Shown here piece after piece: positions 10,757-21,469 of a stretch of DNA of 64,000 nt. Position 1 is the stretch's first letter. Each line of letters starts with the position of its first letter. Source of the DNA: Bicyclus anynana (taxonomy: Eukaryota; Arthropoda; Insecta; Lepidoptera; Nymphalidae); contig NC_069105.1 of the NCBI RefSeq assembly GCF_947172395.1, forward strand, positions 3,410,001 to 3,474,000. Direction: 5' to 3'. A program made the position numbers and the translations under genes. A model generated the notes under the pieces. It was not told the origin of the DNA, did no database searches, and saw only the letters and a list, made by a program, of their open reading frames with translations.

Positions 10757-11939
10757 TGCTTATTTATTAAGTCACAGGCATACGCTAGTTTCATATGAAC
10801 ATACCATCCAAAACAACCCTCTTTCGAAAGTAGAACATAAAATAGTTAAACATTATAATTACAAACGTTCCATTTACTGGTTATTAGCAAGGCAAAAGCT
10901 TCAGTTAACAATCGGGTTCAAACGGAACGCGATACAACTTGAAATTGCGAATTTTACGACTGACCTACCAAATTAACTGGCACGAGATACAAAGGAACAT
11001 CGTTTCAAACGTACCTACTTGCAGTACATTGCCGGATTTTTGCTTGTGGTAGGAGAGCCGATGGATTTAAATGTTGATTTATTGGAGCATCGCAGGGACA
11101 TATTAGATTTGGTAAATTAGGTGCTAAATGATTAGGTATTTACTATTTTGGAAGGTACAACAGTTCTACTTTGCAACCTTGTAACCATCCAACTCCCTTA
11201 GGTGACAGCTAATGGTAGGCGTCCATTGATCTGCATCGAACGTATCTGATTCTATTTTAAATGGGTTTATTCCCATTTTACGGTAGATAAAATTCGTACG
11301 ATGTGAATCAGTGGACAGTGGACACACTTGTATGATTTTCTAAACAAAGAATACTAAAATCCATTTTTTGCGGTGCGCCTGATGCATACAGTGCGCATCT
11401 GTGGATGCCTGACGTAAATCGCCATTTTTTTTGAAATGCACACTTCATAACTATTAACTAACTTGACTTATCTGGCGTACTTATTTTTTGTTGTCCTAAT
11501 AACGTAAGTACCTAAAAATGTTATGAGCTTGCTTGTTGCTCCTGCTGTGCTCGAGTAAATCCAAAAATCACATCGTTGGCTCCCATACTGTAACCGGTAT
11601 GTACATCATACAATGTTGCCGATTGAATTTTATTTTTACATCTCTCAGAATGTTTCTATTAAAAATTTGTTTAAGTAATTAAGTTCCGCTTGTTAAGATA
11701 ACTTGTTAAATGTTAAACAGGACAATTTTATTTCTTAACCAACGGACGGACACGAAGATGTCGTAACAACTTTAGTGTCTGATACAGAAGGCAGTAATAC
11801 TTGAGAAGACGCGTATTGTGAAGTGGACCCTCAATCAGGAGCCACTGGTTCCAAAGATCAAAATATTTAAATAAATATTATTTTGCCCATAAGAGCATAC
11901 ATTATTTATTTTAATGTTAGCTTAGCTCGCACCCCGTTT
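10757..11939. other. Unassigned DNA
   Basis: About 1.2 kb with no recognised gene or repeat. Confidence 0.5.
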
Positions 11940-12272
11940 GACGGCCTCTGTGGCGCAGTGGTATGCGCGGTGGATTTACAAAACGGAGGTCCTGGGTTCG
12001 ATCCCCGGCTGGGCAGATTGAGATTTTCTTAATTGGTCCAGGTCTGGCTGATGGGAGGCTTTGGCCGTGGCGAGTTACCATCCTAGCTACCTACAAAGAC
12101 GTACCGCCAAGCGATTTAGCGTTCCGGTACGATGTCGTGTAGAAACCGAAAAGGGGTGTGGATTTTCATCCTCCTCTTAACAAGTTAGCCTGCTTCCATC
12201 TTAGACTGCATCATCACTTACCATCAGGTGAGATTGTAATCAAAGGGCTAACTTGTAAAAATAAAAAAAAAA
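11940..12272 (+). mobile_element. SINE A, full-length
   Basis: The head reads GACGGCCTCTGTGGCGCAGT (A box TGGCGCAGTGGTATGCG), then GGGTTCGATCCCCGG (B box). A tRNA-unrelated body follows (gtaccgccaagcgatttagc, ttccggtacgatg, tcatcacttaccatcaggtg), then an A-rich tail. It is a pol III-type retroposon, not a functional tRNA gene. Confidence 0.9.
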
Positions 12273-12596
12273 GTATTTTATTTTTCAATAGATATCCTGT
12301 AATTTAGAGGCTACACGACGTAGTTAAGCGGGTTACAGGGGTCCTTAAAAGAAACCTATGTTCAGCAGGTAGACGTCCATTGGGTAAGGGGATGATTTTT
12401 GATGCCTGTAATAGGTATAATTGTTTGAACATAACAATATTATGTTATAATTTTTTTTTTAACAAAAATATCGACTTCAAAATGTTTGTCGTATACAACG
12501 ATTTCACCGACATAAGAGACAGTGGGAATGCTTAATTGCACTACCAACTTACACACACAATAATATACCCTCTCCCAGACGTTTTTAAAAAACTCG
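12273..12596. other. Unassigned DNA
   Basis: Nothing recognised. Confidence 0.45.
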
Positions 12597-12817
12597 GGGG
12601 TGCCCGGACTGATACACTCAGGCCAAAACACCCCGAACGGCACTCTAAGCCGAGGTCCGAGTCTCAGAGGAGACGCCCTTAGAGAGTCGTTCCGCCCATC
12701 TACTCTGCTTCTGCCTTCGGGCCCCATCAGGTGATGCTTCTGCGCTCGCCCAAACCCCACAGTGACGCCGCTGAGGTCCCATAAGGAGCCTACGGCACTT
12801 ACACCATCAGAAAAAAA
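12597..12817 (+). repeat. Jockey-like 3' UTR, second copy
   Basis: Second copy of the 3722-3955 UTR (taagccgaggtccgagtctc, gacgcccttagagagtcg), ending in a run of nine A after caccatcag. No ORF2 sequence precedes it, so this insertion was truncated inside the 3' UTR. Confidence 0.75.
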
Positions 12818-12844
12818 AAGTCTTACTTAAAATATAGTCTCCGT

Positions 12845-12903
12845 TTCTGAACAAGGAATCGAACCCACTGCAAGAAATTCCCCACTGCGCCAACGGAGTC
12901 ACC
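12845..12903 (-). repeat. tRNA-like SINE head
   Basis: The minus strand reads GACTCCGTTGGCGCAGTGGG and, after a short gap, GTGGGTTCGATTCC. These match pol III A and B boxes. Probably the head of another SINE; no body or tail is recognisable. Confidence 0.5.
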
Positions 12904-13317
12904 AAAAATCACACAATCTCTCAATTTAAACTTGCGCAAAGCCAATTCCAAAATTCCCATATCAGATAACAAAACAATTTATCAGAAAGGCTCAGGGCCC
13001 TAAATGATTTACTGTGCCCCCAAAAACGAAAGTGAATTCGGAATTATAGGACAAAGGGCTAATTATTGCCCTTTGAGGGCACTCGCTGTAAGTTTTGGGA
13101 CTAATTTAAATTACTTTCATTACTCCACTCGACCTTCCCAATTCGTTGATTACTTCGGGATGCTCTTTTAATTTTGCTTTCGCCATCTTTAGGAGTTTTA
13201 TTTACTTTCAATTTCTTTAAAAAAGTGTGCCTCTCAAAGATTTTTTATCAAAGATTTTTCACACAGTTCTGTTTACGATTGCATATTTGTACCCTCCATA
13301 ATACAACCAGAAACTGC
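12904..13317. other. Unassigned DNA
   Basis: Nothing recognised. Confidence 0.45.
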
Positions 13318-13487
13318 CCCATTGGTCCCGTGGTTAGCTGGTTCAGCTACGGAAAATGAGGTCCAGGGTTCAAATTCCGGGTTAGGCCAACAAAAATAAA
13401 TAGGTTATTGGGATTTTTCTTACAAGAAAAATCTTAATAACAGCCTGGAGTTGGGAAGTTGGCGGTGTTGGTACACCCCCGTGCTCG
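13318..13487 (+). mobile_element. SINE C, 5' half
   Basis: tRNA-like head with GTGGTTAGCTGGTTCAGC (A box) and AGGGTTCAAATTCCGGGTT (B box). The body segment ttgggaagttggcggtgttg then stops after gtgctcgg. The missing 3' half of this family is seen at 17700-17957. Confidence 0.7.
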
Positions 13488-13602
13488 GTCTGGTGAAAAT
13501 TTAATGTGACGTTATTTAAGTTTAACTATTCGTAGTATAGAGGAACCACCGACGTAGCTCAAGGAGTCTTGAAGCAGTAATTAGGGACCATGAGCTAGTA
13601 AA
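13488..13602 (+). repeat. 115-bp direct repeat, copy 1
   Basis: Nearly identical to 18091-18211 (shared gaaccaccgacgtagctcaa, ggagtcttgaagcagtaatt, agggaccatga). The two copies bracket the BEL/Gypsy block. Nature unknown; it might be a conserved dispersed repeat or a duplicated flank. Confidence 0.75.
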
Positions 13603-14088
13603 CATATTGTTTAATCTGTGGTCTGAAACCATAAAAAAAAAAATGTCTATGCCAAAGCAAAATTGCCAATGAGACATTGACTCGACTTAACACTAGCGAT
13701 AACCTTTTTTTTCTTATTTCTGTAATGGTATTTAGTTGTACTAATAAAGAAAGTCTTATAACATAAATTTGTTATTTTTGTAATGGTTAAAGAAAGACTT
13801 AACATAAATTTGGTCTTCGTGCCGGATACGCAATAAAACACGAGAAGTACAACTACAAATTGCCTCGTGGTCGACGTCAAGACGCATTGAGCAAGCGGTA
13901 TACAAGCCACGCCAAGCTGCACCCAGCGGAGTCCTACGGGCGAGGCGCGACGGAGCATCGTGTTCGGCCTTCGTGTCTGAGAGACGGTACGAGAGGTGGC
14001 AGGTCTGCTGCCGGTGGCGGCGACTCGGGACATCGGGTTTGTTGAAGCGGTTTCATGGTCATAGAGTGTCAGTGAGTGATAAAACAAG
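13603..14088 (+). mobile_element. Probable BEL/Pao LTR remnant and leader
   Basis: This precedes the BEL reading frame directly. It contains an AATAAA at 13743 and a related ~35-bp pair (aaagaaagtcttataacata / aaagaaagacttaacataaa), then tttggtcttcgtgccggata at about 13810, which resembles the junction where a BEL leader starts after the LTR (inference). The GC-rich leader 13830-14060 has no convincing open frame. I cannot define the LTR edges. Confidence 0.4.
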
Positions 14089-16716
14089 ATGGAGGCTCTC
14101 TACAGAGTGCAATCCAATTTAATTAACAATATCGAAAAAGCTCAAGTGAACTTTAAAAAGAGTCCAAAAACTAGGTTAACAGAAACATACGTAGAAGCTC
14201 GGTTGGACAGTTTAGAATGTCAGTTTACAACATTTATGAACAATCATACCAAAATTGTGGAATTAGCAACTGATGAATTGAAAACCTATCAATATTTTTC
14301 GAGTGAACTATATGAAAGGGCTGAAGAGTTATATATTGATTATAAATCTGAACTAAAACAAATTTTAAAAAAATCTAGTGAATATAGGCCTAGTGGTAGT
14401 GCTTCCCAGGGTTTGGATATTAAAGAAGGCACAAGTGTCAAGCTGCCTCAAATATCCATACCTATATTTTCAGGAAATTATAACGAATGGCTAAGTTTTA
14501 GGGACTTATTCAGGTCCTTAATTCACAGTAATTCTAAAATTGACGAAGTTCAAAAATTACATTACCTTAAGACGCACATATCAGGGGAGGCAGAGCAGTT
14601 GCTAAGACACATACCTGTAACATCACAAAATTACCAAATGTGTTGGGACCAATTAGATAGGAGGTACAACAATAAAAGATACTTGGCAGATGGTATACTG
14701 AAAAGGTTCATGAGCCAAAGAAATGTAACAACTGAGTCTGCATCATCATTAAAGGAGCTTTTAGATACAAGTAATGAATGTTTGTGTGCTTTAGATAATT
14801 TAGGTATTAATACAGAGCATTGTAATGTTATTGTAATTTATATTCTTTGTTTAAAGTTAGACACTGAATCTAGAAAACTATCGGAGGTTAGATTAAGTGA
14901 TTCATCGGAGGACATTCCTACGTTTAAAAATTTTAAGGAATTCCTAGAACAAAGATTTCGCTCTTTGGAGTTCTTGGAGAATAAAAATTCTAAAGGCTCA
15001 AGGAGTCATACTGTCAAAAATTTGCATGTAGTGAATAATAAAATTCAATCTTGTGGTTTTTGTCAAGATAATCATAAATTGGCTAATTGTAAAAAAATTG
15101 CACAAGAATCTGTTGAGTCACGGCGTGAATTTGTTAAAAATCAACGTTTATGTTTTGGATGCCTCCATAGTAACCACTCTGTTTTCGCTTGCCGTCTGCC
15201 TATTAAGTGTAAAATTTGTAATAAGCGACATCATTCATTGCTGCATCCTACGGGTGCAGAGACACGAGAAGGTCATTTGAAATCACAAGCACTGGCACAA
15301 AGTAGTAGTACCGTAGAACCAAAGGAAGTTAAGTTGAGCAATATTGTAACTTGTTTCTCAAATATTCATTGTCAAGTGTTATTGGCAACGGCCTTAGTTA
15401 AGGTCCAGGTGAGAAACAATTATAGTATTATTGTAAGAGCATTATTAGATCAAGGATCTCAAGCATCCTTTATCACAGAGGCAACCGTGCAGCTTCTGAA
15501 GTTGAATAAAATATATACTGAAAGTAATGTGATAGGACTCGGTGGTGATCAGCAAGGGTCAGTAGTATCTAAGGCTGTAGTTTTATTGAAGTTACAATCA
15601 CTCCAAGATCCTTCATATAACATAACTGTTAAGGCACATGTATTAAAAAGACTAACTTCTTTCCTTCCTGAAAAACAGGTGATATTGCAAGCATGGGAAG
15701 AGTTGTCAAAGTTAAAACTAGCGGATCCATTATTTCATACACCTAATAAGATTGATATTTTGTTAGGTGCGGATGTCTATGGACAAGTGTTAATCAATGG
15801 AATATTAAAGGGTCCGCCAGGCTATCCAATGGCCCAAAATACAACATTGGGGTGGATAGTCTCCGGCCAGGTTGGGAACAGCAATGTAAGCAGTTCACAG
15901 ACATGTTGCACTTCAATTATCAGTATGCACACTGAAATATCTGAAAGGGATTTATTGCAGAAGTTTTGGGAAATAGAAGCTGAACCAAAAGAAAACAAAA
16001 AAAGGTTGTTAACTGAAGAAGAAATAAAATGTGAAGAAATGTTTAAAAATACAACTAAAAGAGATGAAAATGGAAGATACATTGTGAAGTTACCCTTTAA
16101 GTCCAGCAACCCACCATGCAAGTATGGTAACAGTAAAGAAATTGCTTTAAAAAGATTTGACATGCTGGATAAAAGATTGTCAAAAAATAAAAAATTGCAA
16201 AAGGAGTATAGCAATGTAATACAAGATTATCTAGATTTAGGTCATCTAGAAGTTGTACCTAATAATGAAGAGGATGAACCTGAAGCAGTTTATCTTCCAC
16301 ACCACTGTGTGATTCGGGAAGAGAAGGATACAACTAAAGTACGGGTTGTCTATGACGCCTCATGTAGGGATAAAAATGGGGAATCATTAAACAGCAATTT
16401 GATGATTGGACCTACCCTGCAAGATGACTTGCGTACCTTGATCATGCGCTGGCGTGGTAACCCAATATGCCTTGTTGCCGACATAGAGAAAATGTATAGG
16501 CAAGTAAAAGTGAGCAAGGAAGATGTAAATTTCCAACGTATTTGGTGGAGAGATATAACCAATCCAGAATCTGTAATAAAAAGTTATAGATTACTCACGG
16601 TCACCTTTGGAACTGCGTCAGCTCCATATTTAGCTGTTAGAACACTGCAGCAACTTGCACGTGATGAAGGAAGCAATTTCCCAGCAGCATCTGAAATAAT
16701 CTTACAAGATTTTTAA
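14089..16716 (+). pseudogene. BEL/Pao retrotransposon Gag-Pol, stopped in RT
   Basis: An 875-codon frame begins at ATG 14089 after a leader. Residues ~118-290 are the DUF1759-type BEL Gag domain (KLPQISIPIFSGNYNEWLSF). Three zinc-binding knuckles follow at 322, 355 and 374 (CX2CX3HX4C; CX2CX4HX4C; CX2CX3HX4H). An aspartic protease core lies at ~454 (LLDQGSQASF, with Q in place of the usual S/T after D). The reverse transcriptase starts near 734 (VYLPHHCVIREE) and keeps its first catalytic aspartate at 798 (LVADIEKMY). The frame ends in TAA at 16714-16716, exactly where the tyrosine codon of the catalytic Y-x-D-D box is expected; the same frame continues at once as MDDLLSG. A typical BEL polyprotein is about twice as long and also has RNase H and integrase, which are missing here. 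It encodes retrotransposition functions acting in virus-like particles, but this copy is dead. Confidence 0.9.
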
Positions 16717-17002
16717 ATGGATGATTTGCTGAGTGGCTGCCAAAATATTGAAGAAGGAAAACAACTTCACCAAGAAATAAAGGAAATTTTAAGGAAGGGA
16801 GGCTTCATATTAAAAAAGTGGTCCAGCAATAATGATGAGTTGCTAAAGGGAATGCGAGAAAAAGGAATCGAGGAACTGGAAATTAAAACTGACAGTATAT
16901 TTAAAATTTTGGGACTTACCTGGGACCGAATCTCAGATAGTTTCCAATATAGTGTGCAGCTTCCTGAATCTTCTGGACCTGTAACAAAAAGAAAGGTTAT
17001 TT
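16717..17002 (+). pseudogene. BEL/Pao RT continuation, truncated
   Basis: Same frame as the preceding block after the stop codon. It opens with MDDLLSGCQNIEEG (second half of the catalytic box), runs through FILKKWSSNN and LGLTWD, and loses BEL similarity just after SGPVTKRKV, where Gypsy sequence on the opposite strand takes over. The short remaining codons to the stop at 17031 belong to the junction. Confidence 0.85.
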
Positions 17003-17499
17003 TTCGACCGGACTCGTCAACAACAAAATAAGAGCGCGGCTGTGGTGCTGGCGCCTGTACGGTCATGCGACGCCGAGTGTCGCCGGCGTCCACCAGCACC
17101 CGCTCGCCTGCAGCCAACTCAGGCAGTGCACGCGATCGCCTATCATAATATTCCTTAGCACGTTCGCGATTATTACATATCTTTACAAAATCATAATCGT
17201 TGTTCCTCTCTGGCTGCAATTTTATTATGTTCATCGGAAGTTTTGTATTTAACCGTCTTCCCATCAATAATTGAGCCGGTGAGCTAACCCCATCACGCGG
17301 TGTCGCCCTAAAGTTAAGTAATCCAAGATAAAAATCAGATCCGGTCAATATTGATTTTTTTATAATATTTTTTACTGTCTGAACCGCCCTTTCACTGAGT
17401 CCATTAGACTGTGCGTAATTAGGAGACGAGGTTGTATGTTTGAAATACCAATCTAAACTAAATTGTCTAAATTCTTTGGACACATACGCTGGCCCATTA
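17003..17499 (-). pseudogene. Ty3/Gypsy integrase C-terminal fragment
   Basis: Minus-strand frame running from the assembly gap. It opens with NGPAYVSKEF, has SPNYAQSNGLSERAV (the glutamate of the D-x35-E catalytic triad), SPAQLLMGRRLNTKLP, and a C-terminal RERAKEYYDRR + GERVLV barrel-like domain. These are hallmarks of Gypsy elements of the K02A2.6-like group. The catalytic aspartate codon just upstream falls in the gap, whose last visible base (t) fits it. It ends head-on against the BEL remnant near 17003. Confidence 0.85.
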
Positions 17500-17699
17500 N
17501 NNNNNNNNNNNNNNNNNNNNNNNNNNNNNNNNNNNNNNNNNNNNNNNNNNNNNNNNNNNNNNNNNNNNNNNNNNNNNNNNNNNNNNNNNNNNNNNNNNNN
17601 NNNNNNNNNNNNNNNNNNNNNNNNNNNNNNNNNNNNNNNNNNNNNNNNNNNNNNNNNNNNNNNNNNNNNNNNNNNNNNNNNNNNNNNNNNNNNNNNNNN
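17500..17699. other. Assembly gap (200 N)
   Basis: Exactly 200 unknown bases, the style of a fixed-size scaffold gap. Real length and content are unknown, and open frames that run across it are meaningless. Confidence 0.99.
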
Positions 17700-17957
17700 G
17701 CAGTCTGGAGTTGCGAAGTTGGCGGTGTTAGATTACCCCTGTGCTCGGAGAGCACGTAAAGCCATCGGTCCTGATCTCTCACCGGTCGTGTCGGTCTGCC
17801 GTCCCATCGGATTTCGTGAGTAAGGGAAGAGAGAGTGCACCTGTGCTTGCGCACACATTTGTGCTCTATAATATATCCTGCGTTCATGGTTAATCTCACC
17901 ATGAGATTAGCCGCCGTGACCGAAAAGTCGGTCGGGAGCATATTATTATTATTTTAA
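17700..17957 (+). mobile_element. SINE C, 3' half
   Basis: Begins with the body segment shared with 13318-13487 (ttggcggtgtta, tgtgctcgg). It continues with gtcggtctgccgtcccatcg, agagagtgcacctgtgcttg and gagattagccgccgtgaccg, and ends in (ATT)n. Its head lies in or beyond the gap. Confidence 0.75.
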
Positions 17958-18090
17958 TAGAACCTTATCAGCTTTACCATGTATTGAGAGCAAAAGCTTT
18001 ACCAGATTCTAGTACAAAGGACTTATAGGAACAGAACAATTATCTAAAGGCGTTCTGCAAGACACTGACATCAGTTTAGACAAAAGTGAC

Positions 18091-18211
18091 GTCTGGACTG
18101 GTGCAAATTTACAATGACGTTATTTAATTTTAACTATTCGTAGTATAGAAGAACCACCGACGTAGCTCAAGGAGTCTTGAAGCAGTAATTAGGGACCATG
18201 ATCTAGTAAAA
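18091..18211 (+). repeat. 115-bp direct repeat, copy 2
   Basis: See the copy at 13488. Only a handful of substitutions differ, so the duplication is recent or the sequence is conserved. A short (GAT)n run follows at 18216. Confidence 0.75.
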
Positions 18212-18393
18212 TTCATGATGATGATGATAGCAATGAACCCATTGATCTTGGTATGTCTCTTTGGTATGACCAATGAGATAAATATGAGGAAATAGAGAAT
18301 TCACTAGTGTTAGTACATGCTCATGCTGCTATATCTCCATCGTAGTTAGGTGTCTACTCTCAAGAAGTGGTCAAAATTTGATCAGGTTTCGTC

Positions 18394-18707
18394 GTCATCA
18401 ACCCATATTCGGCTCACTGCTGAGCTCGAGTCTCCTCTCAGAATGAGAGGGGTTAGGCCAATAGTCCACCACGCTGGCCCAATGCGGATTGGCAGACTAC
18501 ACAAACGCAGAGAATTAAGATGATTCTCTGGTATGCAGGTTTCCTCACGATGTTTTCCTTCACCGATTGAGACACGTGATATTTAATTTCTTAAAATGCA
18601 CACAACTGAAAAGTTGAAGGTGCATGCCTCGGACCGGATTCGAACCCACACCCTCCGGGTGTGGGTTCGAATCGGAGGCAGAGGTCATAGCCACTGGGCT
18701 ATCACGG
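18394..18707 (-). mobile_element. SINE B, full-length, with hairpin in the B box
   Basis: Complete minus-strand copy from tail-side tcaacccatattcggctcac to head-side ccactgggctatcacgg. The B-box region carries an extra inverted piece, so 18638-18653 (attcgaacccacaccc) and 18657-18672 (gggtgtgggttcgaat) are perfect complements with a 3-bp loop. Confidence 0.9.
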
Positions 18708-18708
18708 T

Positions 18709-19310
18709 ATTAGGTTTTGATCAGGTTTACCAACACTATATATAGCATGCTAGCATGCCTGTGCCAATAAGGCATACCAGCAGGTGGTATAGAATGTTGA
18801 GTGAAATTCGATAGTTCACACAAAACATTCTGAAAATTTCACGCAGGAAATTCCACGCATTTAACAAATTTATTTTTTGGGAAATATTTTTTCTTGTGTC
18901 TTTTGACAATTTATAAACGTTTCCCACTGAGATAACAAAAATGAAAAAAACCATTACGACCTGCAAGTTCATACCAAATACTTTATCCATCGATATAAAA
19001 TTAATAGGAGGAAAAAAGAGATTTTTACACACATTTAGAATGCTACATTAAATTAATGTGGGTACTTTATATATAAATGTTTATACCTTTAATACCAATA
19101 AAAGTTGAGATAATCCAAATTCCCCAAATACTCTATCACAATCTATCACAATCAATATGAAACAATTTTGAATGATCGCCGATAACACAGACATTAGCAT
19201 TATCAAAAAACAAAAATTGACAATAAGTAATCGAGTATCTCGTCTGTATAAAAATTGATTGCTTTTTAACAAAAAAACAGTAGAGTAGTCCATAAAATTA
19301 TATTTCATTT
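18709..19310 (-). other. Hydrophobic open frames, possible chemoreceptor remnant
   Basis: Two minus-strand frames follow each other: 19308-19081 (75 codons, with IVNFCFLIMLMSVLSAII then DRVFGEFGLSQLLLVLK) and 19032-18736 (98 codons, with VVMVFFIFVISVGNVYKL). A plausible donor (aag|gtataa) and acceptor (ttgcag|gtc) would join LLLVLK to VVMVFF. The pattern vaguely recalls insect gustatory receptor membrane segments, but AT-rich DNA produces such hydrophobic frames by chance and I recognise no diagnostic motif. Confidence 0.15.
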
Positions 19311-19385
19311 TTAAATATTTATTTTACACTCTAAAGTATCAGGTTGCAATTTAATGGCAAATTACCTAGCCTAATTGTCGACGCA

Positions 19386-19411
19386 ATATATATATATATA
19401 TATATATATCA
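19386..19411. repeat. (AT)n microsatellite
   Basis: About 12 TA units. Confidence 0.95.
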
Positions 19412-19662
19412 ATATACCTATCGATCATACCAATAATCGATAAAGTCATCATTATCATGTATGTATAATGTACATATTAATATGCATTGACATTTCATTT
19501 ATGACATGTGTTAAATATTATAATGGATATGTAACTGAAATTAATAAGTAAATAAATAAATATATAAGCAATACCCACAAATTGACCTATTCCGATACTC
19601 AAAAAAGACTTTTAAGCGACATCTAGCGGAAACTAAATAGTTAATCACTTAGCAAACACTGT

Positions 19663-19691
19663 CTTCACACACACCCACACACACACACACA
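19663..19691. repeat. (CA)n microsatellite
   Basis: Short CA run with one interruption (cccaca). Confidence 0.95.
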
Positions 19692-19734
19692 ATTTCTCAT
19701 ACCAACGTTCACTACATACGTTTTAATGTGATTT

Positions 19735-19907
19735 TTTTTTTCTCTTTTTTTATTATTTCCTTTTCTTGAATGTATTCTCAGATTGTGCTTTTTTATAATT
19801 GTTCTGACTATGGAAACTCTGTAATTGGCTGTAACATACAGGAAATATTGTATAATTGAATTCTGTAACGCTATTGATTTTTTCTAAAAATAAATAAATA
19901 AATAAAT
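19735..19907 (+). repeat. Probable non-LTR 3' UTR with (AAAT)n tail
   Basis: ctatggaaactctgtaattg resembles ctatggaaacttaattggct in the similar stretch at 62385-62565. Both end in aataaataa-type repeats, as a non-LTR element 3' end would. Confidence 0.45.
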
Positions 19908-19940
19908 ACCATTATCGATGTGCCATCAGCCTGGGCAAGG

Positions 19941-20151
19941 ATCCTACAGATATAATAAACGCGAAAGTTTGTATACATGTTTGTTACTCTTTAACGCAGC
20001 AACTATTGAACCGATTTGGCTGAAATTTGGAGTGGAAACAGATTTTACTCTGGATTAATATATAGGCCACTTTTCATCCCGGAAAAATCCATGGTTCCCA
20101 AAGGGATCTGTAAAAACTAAATTCCACGCGCATGTTGCGGGCGTCCGCTAT
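19941..20151 (-). repeat. Repeat B copy
   Basis: Reverse-oriented: acgcgaaagtttgtatacat, aactattgaaccgatttggc, ctctggattaatatataggc, cgggcgtccgctat. The plus-sense family starts CTAGCGGACGCCCGCGACTT. Widespread short lepidopteran repeat; about ten copies or pieces occur here. Confidence 0.75.
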
Positions 20152-20266
20152 GCCAGTGATTTTGATTCTTCTGCGAATCTCCTTATTTCTGATTCGCTCC
20201 CGGAGAGAAACTCTAAACATAGTTCGCTCCATCGCCCACTAAGTGACTTTGAGCCTTGAACAAGTT
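20152..20266 (-). pseudogene. RTE fragment
   Basis: Reverse complement of the RTE D-R-I-R-N segment (gattcttctgcgaatctcct, tctgattcgctc, ttcgctccatcgccc). It abuts repeat B directly. Confidence 0.7.
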
Positions 20267-21029
20267 AGATCCTCAAGCAGAAACAGTTACCAAGAGACAA
20301 TAGGTAAATGATATTGCGTTTACCGTGGTCTGAGTTTGCCAAAATTCATGTTGAAATTTCGGACGCTACAGCAAGTTTCGCATAAACAGCACGAGTAAGC
20401 TTCTTGAATAGGCATTTAATTTCTATTCACCTGTCTAATCGCATTCACCGCCTTATTTTGTCACTGTAAATATAACTTTCGATATAAAAGCTACTCTATT
20501 CCTTTTATGTTAACGCTCAATATCTAAAGTATAAATTTTGCAGAACCGCAAACATAATTTGGTAAAGAATTCGAGTATTACAATATTGTTTATGCAGTTG
20601 GTAAGCTTTACATCGTGCTTTAAACATCTTTATGATTAAAACTATAAGGTTGAATTTCCTTGATGCAGAATTTCAGTGAGTAGTGATTTTAAGGTTGTTA
20701 ATTCACACGAAAAGACGGGATAGATACGTCCAAAGAGACAGTGTGGTTTGGATGCATTTCTGACGCGATGTTTAGGAACGATTTGCATTTAGATACTTGT
20801 TTGGCCAGCCCGTAATCTTCAGTGAGGGTAAGCCACAGTTTGAAACTGTATTGTGTTTAAATTAATACATTAGAAGCTGAGGAAAACTGAATACAATAAC
20901 TAATGAATATAAAATAGAGTGAATATACTAGATAGTAACATAATATGGTTCATTTTATGTAAACATAATACAGTTGTGGACAATAATCAAGCCACCTGCA
21001 TTTTCTCTGTCAAGTTCTTAATATTTTCG
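20267..21029. other. Unassigned DNA
   Basis: Nothing recognised. Confidence 0.45.
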
Positions 21030-21459
21030 GTAGCTAGGAAGATGAAATATAGCCTATTTTCCTTGCTTTCCATTGTTGGAAAGATTTTTAAAATCGGTCC
21101 AGTAGCTTCAGAAGCTTTTCGCTACAAACAAATATATATGTATAAAAATGAATTGTTCGTTAGTCTTGCTAAAACTCGTGAACGGCTAAACGGATTTATC
21201 TTACTCGTATCTTGGTCTTGAAAAGTTCGTAGAGGTACAGGGTAGGTTTAAAAGGTGAGAAAAATTTGAATAATTGCTGGGAAAACCATAAAGACAACCC
21301 TTTTCTATTTCTCATACAAACGTTTAAGAGTCAAGGGGTAGGGGTAGGGTAGGGGAAGGATAGGGGTAGAGTGATGTAGAGTAGGGACAGTGCACATATG
21401 TCAAAACGAAGCTTGACCGTGCCCGCTAGTATTATAATATTAGTGTAGATATAGATTGG
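21030..21459 (-). repeat. Degenerate repeat A/C-type elements
   Basis: 21060-21140 has the repeat A/B middle (aaaatcggtccagtagcttc). 21160-21459 holds the longer C-type version (ctcgtgaacggctaaacgga, a (GGGGTAGG)n patch, and gtgcccgctagtattataat at the end). No coding content. Confidence 0.5.
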
Positions 21460-21469
21460 TGCCAATTAT

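Noticed and set aside
11940..12020. tRNA gene at the SINE A head (and the other SINE A/B/C heads)
   Set aside because: A and B boxes are present but the cloverleaf is not intact, and each is joined to a conserved SINE body and tail present in many copies.
13647..14087. 146-codon minus-strand frame and its plus-strand partner
   Set aside because: They lie in the GC-rich BEL leader; no recognisable protein on either strand.
15822..16214. 130-codon minus-strand frame inside the BEL element
   Set aside because: Antisense shadow of the BEL Gag-Pol frame.
17440..17941. Open frames running through the assembly gap
   Set aside because: They are open only because N bases give no stops.
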